Shown: positions 1 to 6,648 of the stretch, one piece after another | How the letters are laid out: every line of letters begins with the position of its first letter | How positions within the stretch are numbered: the stretch's first letter is position 1 | Assembly: GCA_964472505.1 (NCBI GenBank) | Contig: CAYYQW010000105.1 | Location: 1-10,188, forward strand | Reading direction: 5' to 3' | Source: JAYEIA01 sp964472505 | Lineage (GTDB): Bacteria; Bacteroidota; Bacteroidia; Bacteroidales; JAADGE01 | Length of the DNA: 10,188 bases | The notes under the pieces: generated by a model | What the model saw: only the letters and a program-made list of their open reading frames with translations | The model's database searches: none | What the model was told of the DNA's origin: nothing | Program-made: the position numbers and the translations under genes

Positions 1-56
1 CAAAACAAGGGTATACAGAAAATTATAATCAAATACTTGAGGAACTTCCGTTATAG
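1..56 (+). CDS. Possible C-terminal tail of a + strand gene (5' end outside window)
   Basis: In the third + strand frame the window opens with 17 sense codons (starting at base 3) that end in TAG at 54-56. They would encode a tail reading roughly KQGYTENYNQILEELPL, whose polar and amphipathic composition suits the end of a real protein. If real, this gene converges on the SUMF1-like gene, with only 7 bases between the two stop codons. Frame 1 is also open here, so the case rests on residue composition and on the tight convergent spacing. The tail is too short to assign a family or function. Confidence 0.35.
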   Translation, partial: KQGYTENYNQILEELPL

Positions 57-63
57 GCAAACT

Positions 64-912
64 CTAATTGATATCTTTAGCCATTCGAAATCCTCGCAGT
101 ATGCTTGTGGATTTTGGATTGGATGCCCTGCGGTTGCATACCTTAATCAGATCTTTTGAATTGTACCAAGAGCCGCCTCTGTGTACTTTAAAATCGCCGG
201 TTTCAGACGCTTTGGGATTAAATCGTTTATAGTTATTATATGCATCGGGTTTATACCAATCGGCACACCATTCGGCAAGGTTTCCGCACATATCATATAA
301 GCCGAGTTGATTGGGGGCTTTTTGTGCAACAGCTCGGGTTTTCATCTCCGAGTTTTCGGCATAAAAGGCCGTTTCATCCGGATTATTGCTTCCGGCGAAA
401 GCTTTATGTTTTTTTCGGCATTTTTCTTTTCGCAGGTTTTTGCATTCCGATAATCTGCCGCCTCGGGCAGCATATTCCCATTCAGCCTCAGTGGGTAATC
501 TTCCGCCTTTGTATTGGCAGTAGGCGTTTGCTCCGTACCAGCTTACGAAATTTACGGGGTGCTTTTCATAGCCTTTTTCAACTGTGTATCTGTCGTTTTC
601 TAACTTAATTCGGCAAGATTGTTTGCGCCATTTGCCATCCAATTTAATGTACAAAATATCATTTTTTGAATGATGACCTGTTTGGTTAAGAAAATCGGCA
701 TATTCAGCATTGGTAACTTCCGTTTTTCCCAACAAAAAAGTTTTTATGCGGATGTATTTCCCGCCGTGCTCATTTTCATCTCCTTCCGGATTACCGGGCA
801 CATACCAAGCGCCTTTAATTTCTAAAAATTCTCCGGATTGCGCAAAACTTTGAATTGTGATTAGCGAAATAATAATGCTAATCAGCAGGATTCTCGTATT
901 TTTTGAGTACAT
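64..912 (-). CDS. Exported SUMF1/FGE-sulfatase-domain protein without catalytic cysteines
   Basis: The protein has 282 residues from the ATG at 910-912. The frame extends upstream to a TTG at 1005, but that would overlap the neighbour and bury the signal peptide (residues 1-24, cut likely after SFA). The rest is one SUMF1 (FGE-sulfatase, C-type-lectin-like) domain. Hallmarks are KTEVTNAEYADF (63-74), PVNFVSWYGANAYC (119-132), GGRLPTEAEWEYAARGG (136-152), LGLYDMCGNLAEW (203-215), RGGSW (245-249) and GFR (274-276). In human formylglycine-generating enzyme the copper-binding Cys336 and Cys341 follow the GGS motif. Here Asn251 takes the first place and no Cys occupies the second, so sulfatase activation is unlikely. 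A lysine/arginine-rich insert with two cysteines (about 154-172) follows the RLPTEAEWEYAARGG block. The gene lies 31 bases behind its upstream partner with no promoter box between them, so co-transcription is likely. A binding or structural role is inferred; the true substrate is unknown. Confidence 0.9.
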   Translation of the reverse strand: MYSKNTRILLISIIISLITIQSFAQSGEFLEIKGAWYVPGNPEGDENEHGGKYIRIKTFLLGKTEVTNAEYADFLNQTGHHSKNDILYIKLDGKWRKQSCRIKLENDRYTVEKGYEKHPVNFVSWYGANAYCQYKGGRLPTEAEWEYAARGGRLSECKNLRKEKCRKKHKAFAGSNNPDETAFYAENSEMKTRAVAQKAPNQLGLYDMCGNLAEWCADWYKPDAYNNYKRFNPKASETGDFKVHRGGSWYNSKDLIKVCNRRASNPKSTSILRGFRMAKDIN

Positions 913-943
913 AATTAAATATTCGGAATGTTTGATTACAGGT

Positions 944-1546
944 TTATTCCTGAATGACTTCGATACCGCCTTTTGTTCGGCACACAATGCGATAAATTTC
1001 GCCAATCTTGTATGCTTTTAGTTGTGGAATATCGTGTACCATATTCCCAAAATATTTATCATCGGCCGAATAATTATCTTCCTTTATTTTTGTGAAAATA
1101 AGTTCCAATCCTCCCATTAGTTTTTTATCCAAGTTCTTTGAGAAAAATATCTGCGGAAAACCTTCTTTATCATAGAGTTCAGTAAGTGATTCTCCGTTGT
1201 CGGGAGCTATTTTATCTGTGAAAATTTTAACGGGAAAAGCCAAATATTTGTCTTTCACGGGTATTACATAAAAGTCAACGGACAGTTCGCGACCTTCCAG
1301 AACTTTAGTTGTACGGTTAATTACTTTGCCGTCCGCATCGTAAAATTTCAGTGCTGCACGTATATTTCCGTTTTCGCGATTCAAAATTTTAAACCGAATA
1401 GGAACATATTCTGCCTGAAGTTCATTAATTCGGTCTTCAAGAGCGGCAATTTTTTCTTTTTGCTTACAACCCGCAGTATTGAAGATGAAATAGCCCGATG
1501 CTCCGGCAACTGTTATTATTAGCAGTGCAATTATTATTTTTTTCAT
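944..1546 (-). CDS. Membrane-anchored coiled-coil protein of unknown function
   Basis: I do not recognise the family. The ATG at 1544-1546 gives 200 residues; the frame continues upstream only through a GTG at 1573. After two lysines comes a hydrophobic segment (about 4-22), which is a transmembrane anchor or uncleaved signal. Then follow Cys27 in a T-A-G-C setting and a short charged heptad-like stretch, KEKIAALEDRINELQAE (30-46), that looks like a coiled coil. Residues 48-200 resemble a soluble beta-rich domain, with segments such as NIRAALKFYDADGKVI and RELSVDFYVIPV. Thr-Ala-Gly-Cys could be a relaxed lipobox, but the cysteine sits late, so a plain membrane anchor is equally possible. Either way the domain should face the periplasm. 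It is the first gene of a probable two-gene unit with the SUMF1-like protein, so the two may act together at the envelope. Confidence 0.8.
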   Translation of the reverse strand: MKKIIIALLIITVAGASGYFIFNTAGCKQKEKIAALEDRINELQAEYVPIRFKILNRENGNIRAALKFYDADGKVINRTTKVLEGRELSVDFYVIPVKDKYLAFPVKIFTDKIAPDNGESLTELYDKEGFPQIFFSKNLDKKLMGGLELIFTKIKEDNYSADDKYFGNMVHDIPQLKAYKIGEIYRIVCRTKGGIEVIQE

Positions 1547-1628
1547 GCAATTATTTTTTGAATTTTTAAGCACCTTGCTGCATGCATATTATTTTTTGTA
1601 TGGCAGCATATTTTGTTTTGTCCTGTTG

Positions 1629-1636
1629 CAAATTTA
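1629..1636 (-). promoter_or_regulatory. Candidate TAnnTTTG promoter box, coiled-coil/SUMF1 unit
   Basis: Read on the - strand this is TAAATTTG, an exact match to the Bacteroidota -7 consensus TAnnTTTG. A weak TTTA lies 17 bases upstream where a TTTG -33 element would be expected. The box is 82 bases from the ATG at 1546, implying a leader of about 75 nt. It is the only exact - strand match I found in this gap. Confidence 0.45.
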
Positions 1637-1677
1637 CTAAAAAAATAGGACTGTAAAGATGTTTTATAGGCAATAAT

Positions 1678-2346
1678 TTATTGAATCTGAAGCTTGGAGT
1701 TAAATTTTCTGTGTTGTTTGATGTGGGCTTTTAAATCCAATATGGTTTTCAGAACAACCAACATTACAAGCAGAGCAGTAGCTGAGGATGCAAAAATTAA
1801 AATAGCAAAACCGCCTAAAATTACCGTAAGCTGTTGTATGATTATTCTGCCGTATGGCTCGATCATTAGTTTTCCGGCCTCAGCCCGTTGAAATTCTTTT
1901 CCGCCCAAATAATGAAAAAGAAAAGAAAATCCGTGGCTAATAATCAGAGCAGCAATGCTTTCGATAAGGTAAGGGTTGTTGAGCAGAGCTTCGCTTTGTT
2001 CCGTAATTTCGATTAGTCCGTCCGCTTCATCTGATACCGAGTTGTTTAGTTCCGAAATATTCAGGCTGCTGAAAACCACAACAAATACAGTTTGAACAAG
2101 GACAAATGTATTGAAATGTATTAAAAAAAACACACTCATGAAAATATTAAAGCCCCAATGCGTTTTTTGGGCAAGCAGAATTTTTAGAAAATTATAAATT
2201 CCGATTATGAATGTTTCCGAACAATACAATATAAGAATCATGAAAGCATCCCAATCCCACATTATCAGTCCAATTAAAGGAATTGAGTTGGCGGCAATTA
2301 AAATAAGAGGGCTTAGGTACGAACGAAAATTATTGCGTTTCACCAT
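1678..2346 (-). CDS. DUF6498-like polytopic membrane protein
   Basis: The protein has 222 residues from the ATG at 2344-2346; the longer frame starts at a TTG (2370) lying inside the candidate promoter box and was rejected. There are about five or six hydrophobic segments, near 11-30, 34-57, 66-93, 127-148, 166-187 and 189-205. Motifs I associate with DUF6498-containing proteins are ANSIPLIGL near the start, LYCSETFIIGIYNFLKIL (40-57), EPYGRIIIQQLTVILGGF (163-180) and VVLKTILDLKAH (197-208). The loop at about 95-126 is acidic and polar. The family has no established biochemical function; an inner-membrane location is inferred from hydrophobicity. It has its own promoter box, stands alone, and diverges from the S9 peptidase gene across 247 bases. 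The family assignment is from memory of motif pattern. Confidence 0.82.
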   Translation of the reverse strand: MVKRNNFRSYLSPLILIAANSIPLIGLIMWDWDAFMILILYCSETFIIGIYNFLKILLAQKTHWGFNIFMSVFFLIHFNTFVLVQTVFVVVFSSLNISELNNSVSDEADGLIEITEQSEALLNNPYLIESIAALIISHGFSFLFHYLGGKEFQRAEAGKLMIEPYGRIIIQQLTVILGGFAILIFASSATALLVMLVVLKTILDLKAHIKQHRKFNSKLQIQ

Positions 2347-2367
2347 TGTATTTTTTTGAACGATTTT

Positions 2368-2375
2368 CAAAGTTA
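2368..2375 (-). promoter_or_regulatory. Candidate TAnnTTTG promoter box, DUF6498-like gene
   Basis: Read on the - strand this is TAACTTTG, an exact match to the Bacteroidota -7 consensus, ending 21 bases before the ATG at 2346. Transcription from it would give a leader of about 15 nt. I see no clear TTTG -33 element at the usual distance. Confidence 0.45.
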
Positions 2376-2562
2376 TTATTTTTTCTTTATTTTAATGTCG
2401 AATTTGCCAAAAGCTTTTCTTTATATTTGAGGCATCACATCCGTTTTTGTATGAAGAATTATAAAAGCTCCCAAAATACCCATAACCTCTTATTCCTATC
2501 CAACACACTTTTTTAGCAAAGGACCTGACTGACTTAAATTCTTATTTAGATATTTTTCCGGC

Positions 2563-2570
2563 TATTTTTG
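2563..2570 (+). promoter_or_regulatory. Candidate TAnnTTTG promoter box, S9 peptidase gene
   Basis: TATTTTTG matches the -7 consensus exactly and ends 23 bases before the ATG at 2594, implying a leader of about 16 nt. No good -33 TTTG is present at 19-21 bases upstream. A second exact match, TATATTTG at 2422-2429 on the same strand, has a TTTG 15 bases before it (2403-2406) and could be an alternative start with a leader of about 160 nt. The rest of 2376-2562 shows only a short AAAAGCTTTT palindrome (2409-2418). Confidence 0.45.
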
Positions 2571-2593
2571 AAGATTCATCAAATATTTTAATC

Positions 2594-4975
2594 ATGAAAC
2601 GATTCTCACTTTTATGCCTTTCGATTTGTATCGTATTTTTTGTTCAGGCTCAGGAAAAAAGCTCCCTTCGTATTTCAGATATAATGCAGGGTTATGATTG
2701 GGTAGGGTATTCGCCCGAAAACATTTTTTGGGGAGAACAAAGCGAAACGATATATTACAAACGCAACCCGCAAAGCCGATATACGGATACTTTGTATGCT
2801 TATGATTTAACAAGTCAGAAAACATACCGAGTACCGCCCGAAGAATTTTTAAGCTCCGTGCAAGCAGGAGGTGAGTATAATTCGGATTTCTCAAAAAAAC
2901 TGTATATCAATTTTGGCGATTTGTATCTTTATGATGTAAAGCAAGATAATAATAATCGGCTAACATATACTGCCGACAGCGAAAGTTCTGCACGGTTTTC
3001 AAAAGACAAAGAAAGTATTATTTATATCGTCAAAAATAATCTTTACAAGTGGGACAGAGAATCGGGAACGGTTCAACAGATTACCGATTTTGAATCCGGC
3101 GAAGCTTCGGATAAAACCAAAAGTAAAGCTGAAAATAAACAGCAACAATGGTTGGAAGACGATCAGCTAAATTTATTTGAAATTTTGTCTCAACAAGATA
3201 ATAAGCAAAAAACAGAGGAGAAATATAAGGAAAAGTATCGCCCTAAGGCTCCCAAAAAAATATATACCGGTTCATTTTCGGTGGTTGATGCACAATTGAG
3301 CCCCGATGAAAATTTTGTAGTTTTTTCATTATATAAAAAAACCAATACCGGGAAAACCGCTAATGTGCCCAATTATATTACGAAAAGCGGATATACCGAA
3401 GATATTCCGACGCGCTCGAAAGTAGGAGATGAGTCTTTTGAATTCAAAACCGGAATTTATAATATTGAGAAAGACACAATATATTATGTGAACACAGATA
3501 ATATCCCCGGTGTTGATCAGCAGCCTGATTTTTATTCGGATTATCCGGATAAAGAATTACCGCCGGCAGATAACAGAGCCGCATGGCTACACGGGCCTTA
3601 CTGGAGCGATAATGGTGAGCATTGTGCCGTTGAAATACGTTCGACCGACAATAAAGACCGTTGGATTATGCAGCTTGATTTATCCGACGGGGAATTAAAA
3701 CTGATTGACAGGCAGCGCGATGAGGCTTGGATTGCCGGACCCGGAATTGGCTGGTACAGCCTTGCTAAAGGCGATATGGGCTGGTTAGCAGATAACCGAC
3801 ATTTCTGGTTTATCTCCGAAGAGAGCGGTTATACGCATTTATATTTGTATGATACTAAAAAAGGGAAGAAAAAAGCGCTTACGAAAGGAAATTATGAAGT
3901 TTCGGATGTGCGCTTGTCGCGTGATAAGCAGTATTGGTACTATTTGTCAAATGAAGAACATCCCGGCGTACGCAGTTTGTTCAAAATACCTGCAACCGGC
4001 GGCAAAGCGCAACAAATAACCGATCTTAGAGGAATCGGGGATTATTATTTATCACCGGATGAGAAAAAAATTGCTTTTCGAAATTCTGAAAGCAACCGTC
4101 CTTGGGAGTTGTACTTGGCCGATAATGATTCCGATGCAAAAGCCCGACAAATAACGCACTCACAAACCGATGCTTTTGAAGCTTATGATTGGCGAAAGCC
4201 GGAATTTATTAGTTTCGAAGCCGAAGACGGAGAGACGGTATATGCGCGCCTATACAAACCGAGTGAGCAAGAAAAAAATGATGCCGCAGTACTTTTTGTT
4301 CACGGAGCCGGTTATCTTCAAAATGCTCATAAGTGGTGGAGTAATTATTATCGGGAATACATGTTTCACAATTTTTTGGTTGATAAAGGCTATACGGTTT
4401 TGGATATTGACTATAGAGGCAGCGCCGGTTACGGGCGTGAATGGCGCACGGGAATATACAGGCACATGGGCGGAAAGGATCTGAGTGACCATGTTGACGG
4501 TGCCCGATTTTTAATTGAAGAACACGGAATCAACTCCGATAAGATAGGTATATACGGCGGATCATACGGTGGTTTTATAAGCATAATGGCTATGTTTTTT
4601 AACAATGATGTATTTAAAGCCGGAGCAGCTATACGTTCGGTTACCGATTGGGCGCATTATAATCATTATTATACTTCTAATATTTTAAACGAGCCGCATA
4701 CCGACAGCTTGGCTTATGTGCGCAGCTCGCCCATATACCATGCCGAACTTTTTGATGCGGGGCATTTGCTGATTCTTCACGGCATGGTGGATACCAATGT
4801 GCATTTTCAGGATGTGGTTCGATTGGCGCAACGCTTGATTGAGCTTGGAAAAGAGAATTGGGATATGGCTGTTTATCCGACAGAAAGCCACGGTTTTAAA
4901 GAAGCAAGCAGCTGGACGGATGAGTACAAACGCATTTATAAGTTTTTTGAAAAGCATTTGAATACCGATAAGTAG
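2594..4975 (+). CDS. Secreted S9-family (prolyl oligopeptidase/DPP-IV-like) serine peptidase
   Basis: This is a 793-residue serine exopeptidase or oligopeptidase that should act on short peptides in the periplasm. Residues 1-20 are a signal peptide ending VQAQ, and no T9SS C-terminal domain is visible. A beta-propeller fills roughly 60-530, with repeats such as DAQLSPDENFVVFS (232-245) and ISEESGYTHLYLYD (407-420), the latter resembling the DPP-IV stretch ISNEEGYRH. The alpha/beta-hydrolase domain covers about 540-793. It carries DYRGSAGYG (606-614), the nucleophile elbow GGSYGG (Ser657), GMVDTNV (Asp733) and ESHGF (His766), so the triad is complete. The double-Glu motif that selects free N-termini in classical DPP-IV is not evident, so substrate specificity is open. 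A lysine/glutamate/glutamine-rich insert lies at about 168-222. The gene is monocistronic: its own promoter box lies before it and a strong hairpin lies 15 bases after the stop. Confidence 0.95.
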   Translation: MKRFSLLCLSICIVFFVQAQEKSSLRISDIMQGYDWVGYSPENIFWGEQSETIYYKRNPQSRYTDTLYAYDLTSQKTYRVPPEEFLSSVQAGGEYNSDFSKKLYINFGDLYLYDVKQDNNNRLTYTADSESSARFSKDKESIIYIVKNNLYKWDRESGTVQQITDFESGEASDKTKSKAENKQQQWLEDDQLNLFEILSQQDNKQKTEEKYKEKYRPKAPKKIYTGSFSVVDAQLSPDENFVVFSLYKKTNTGKTANVPNYITKSGYTEDIPTRSKVGDESFEFKTGIYNIEKDTIYYVNTDNIPGVDQQPDFYSDYPDKELPPADNRAAWLHGPYWSDNGEHCAVEIRSTDNKDRWIMQLDLSDGELKLIDRQRDEAWIAGPGIGWYSLAKGDMGWLADNRHFWFISEESGYTHLYLYDTKKGKKKALTKGNYEVSDVRLSRDKQYWYYLSNEEHPGVRSLFKIPATGGKAQQITDLRGIGDYYLSPDEKKIAFRNSESNRPWELYLADNDSDAKARQITHSQTDAFEAYDWRKPEFISFEAEDGETVYARLYKPSEQEKNDAAVLFVHGAGYLQNAHKWWSNYYREYMFHNFLVDKGYTVLDIDYRGSAGYGREWRTGIYRHMGGKDLSDHVDGARFLIEEHGINSDKIGIYGGSYGGFISIMAMFFNNDVFKAGAAIRSVTDWAHYNHYYTSNILNEPHTDSLAYVRSSPIYHAELFDAGHLLILHGMVDTNVHFQDVVRLAQRLIELGKENWDMAVYPTESHGFKEASSWTDEYKRIYKFFEKHLNTDK

Positions 4976-4990
4976 ATGGCTTTGCCAAAT

Positions 4991-5033
4991 AAAAAACAGC
5001 GAATATTCTCTCAAAAAGTATTCGCTGTTTTTT
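4991..5033. terminator. Bidirectional Rho-independent terminator between convergent genes
   Basis: A perfect 15-bp stem forms between 4991-5005 and 5019-5033 with a 13-base loop. The GC-containing core, CAGCGAATA against TATTCGCTG (4997-5005 and 5019-5027), is flanked by six A on the left and seven T on the right, so it reads as a hairpin plus U-tract from either strand. It lies 15 bases after the S9 peptidase stop and 26 bases after the nnr stop, and should end both convergent transcripts. Confidence 0.9.
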
Positions 5034-5059
5034 TATGAGAGGGTTTTTGTTTTTCCTGT

Positions 5060-6550
5060 TTATACAATAAATCGAATATGGTCTGTGATATCACCGGCAA
5101 TCATACTTTCTTGGCCTTTTTTTTCTGCGGCTCTGTCGCCGGCGGCTCCGTGCAGATATACACCAATTAGGGCGGCTTCTTCAGAGCTGTAGCCTTGTGC
5201 TTTTAAACCCAGAAGCATACCTGTCAGAACATCGCCACTGCCGCCGGTGGCCATGCCCGGATTTCCCGTAGTGTTGAAAGTGCAGGCTCCGTCAGGATTA
5301 CAAATGGTGGTGTGAGCGCCTTTCAGTATGATTACTGATTTTAATTCTTTCGCCATTTGTTGCTGCTTTATTAGGCGTCGGTAATGATTTTTTTGTTTTC
5401 CTGCCAGCCGTTCAAATTCTTTCGGATGTGGCGTTAAGATACTGCCGGCGGGTATTTTCTTTAATAAATTCGGCCGTTTGGATAGAATAGTGAGTGCATC
5501 GGCATCAAAAACTATGGGTTTATCAGAGCTTAGGATTAATTTCTCCAGTAAGTTTTCAGTCGCTTGATTAAAACCTATTCCGGGCCCAACGGCAATGGCA
5601 TCGAAAGGGCTTAGGTCGGGCAGTTCGGTTAAAAATGTGTCTTCGCTGTCAATTTGCAGCATAGCTTCGGGCAGTGCTGTTTGCAATATTCGATAATTTT
5701 TGGCCGGAACGGCAGCTGTAATTAGTCCGGCTCCGCTTCGACAAGCCGCTTCAGCTGCAAGAAGTGATGCTCCGGCTTTACCGTAGCTGCCGGCAAAAAG
5801 CAGGCCGTGTCCGTAAGTTCCTTTGTGCGAAAATTTACTTCTTTGCTTTATAAGCGGTTTAATCATCTCCGGCTCAGTCATGTAAAAGTCGGTTGGCGTG
5901 TTTTTAACGTATTCATCGGACAGCCCGATGGGGATAATGTGAAATTGACCGGTGTATGTTTCATTTTCGGGGAAAAAAAACGACAAAAAGGGAAATTCAA
6001 AAGTAAAGGTATGACAGGCTTTTATAGCCGTGAAACTGCTCGGGTTTTCTTCTGCTTGCAAGCCCGACGGAGCATCAATGGATAATACAGGCAGCCCCGA
6101 ATCGTTTATTTTTTTTATAATTTCAGCAGGCAAGCCTTCAGCCGGCCGACTTAATCCCGAGCCAAATATGGCATCAATAAGTATGTCATTTTTATTTAAT
6201 TGCGGAAAATTATTTGATTTTTCTAAATAGAAAATTTCAATTTCGGGTAACTTTTCCAATCGTTTTAAATTGGTTTTGAAGTCATCGGAGAATTTGTCGG
6301 TGAATTTTAGTACGGAAACATTTACTTCGTAGCCTTTTTCATAGAGTTTGCGAGCAATTACAAGTCCGTCGCCGCCGTTGTTTCCCGGCCCGGCAAAAAT
6401 GTGCATGTTTTTTCTGTAATCATAGAGCTGAGCAATTTTGTCGGTACAATTTCCGGCTGCTCTTTCCATAAGGTTAATGGAAAGTATGGGCTCGGTTTTC
6501 ATGGTGTATTTATCTGCTTCTTGAACTTGTTGTGCTTTTAGTATTTTCAT
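5060..6550 (-). CDS. nnr: Bifunctional NAD(P)H-hydrate epimerase / ADP-dependent NAD(P)H-hydrate dehydratase
   Basis: This is a cytosolic metabolite-repair enzyme that returns damaged, hydrated NAD(P)H to NAD(P)H. The epimerase half interconverts the R and S hydrates, and the dehydratase half removes water from the S form using ADP. The 496 residues (ATG at 6548-6550) match the usual length of the fused form. The N-terminal YjeF_N/AIBP domain (about 1-215) has the GPGNNGGDG loop (54-62) and IDAPSGL (158-164). The C-terminal ribokinase-like YjeF_C domain (about 225-496) has HKGTYGHGLLFAGSYGKAGA (242-261), AVGPGIG (320-326), DADAL (349-353), TPHPKEFERL (373-382), KGAHT (410-414) and GNPGMATGGSGDVLTGML (429-446), including the catalytic Asp440 of the GGSGD motif. 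Both halves look intact. A promoter box lies 22 bases upstream, and the terminator follows its stop, so it is probably transcribed alone. Confidence 0.97.
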   Translation of the reverse strand: MKILKAQQVQEADKYTMKTEPILSINLMERAAGNCTDKIAQLYDYRKNMHIFAGPGNNGGDGLVIARKLYEKGYEVNVSVLKFTDKFSDDFKTNLKRLEKLPEIEIFYLEKSNNFPQLNKNDILIDAIFGSGLSRPAEGLPAEIIKKINDSGLPVLSIDAPSGLQAEENPSSFTAIKACHTFTFEFPFLSFFFPENETYTGQFHIIPIGLSDEYVKNTPTDFYMTEPEMIKPLIKQRSKFSHKGTYGHGLLFAGSYGKAGASLLAAEAACRSGAGLITAAVPAKNYRILQTALPEAMLQIDSEDTFLTELPDLSPFDAIAVGPGIGFNQATENLLEKLILSSDKPIVFDADALTILSKRPNLLKKIPAGSILTPHPKEFERLAGKQKNHYRRLIKQQQMAKELKSVIILKGAHTTICNPDGACTFNTTGNPGMATGGSGDVLTGMLLGLKAQGYSSEEAALIGVYLHGAAGDRAAEKKGQESMIAGDITDHIRFIV

Positions 6551-6572
6551 AAGTAAGCTTTTTAGTATTTAT

Positions 6573-6580
6573 CAAAAATA
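6573..6580 (-). promoter_or_regulatory. Candidate TAnnTTTG promoter box, nnr
   Basis: Read on the - strand this is TATTTTTG, the same eight bases as the box before the S9 peptidase, ending 22 bases from the nnr ATG (leader about 15 nt). A TTTG lies only 13 bases further upstream (6594-6597 on the - strand), closer than the usual 19-21, so the -33 element is uncertain. Confidence 0.45.
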
Positions 6581-6648
6581 CGGAATTAGCAGACAAAATA
6601 AAATCAGCAGCATATTTTTTTGATGAATGCCCGGTATTATTGATTGTT

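Noticed and set aside
913..1005. N-terminal extension of the SUMF1-like protein from a TTG at 1005
   Set aside because: It overlaps the end of the upstream gene, precedes a clear signal peptide and lacks any start signal; the ATG at 912 fits better. The same reasoning removed the extensions at 1547-1573 (GTG), 2347-2370, 7267-7293 and 9385-9432 (all TTG).
1577..1607. GCTGC...GCAGC inverted repeat before the coiled-coil gene
   Set aside because: Only five pairs close a 21-base loop and no T-tract follows on either strand.
2592..2894. Antisense 100-residue frame inside the S9 peptidase gene, and similar antisense frames elsewhere
   Set aside because: These are shadows of strongly supported genes, with low-complexity or unnatural translations and no start signals.
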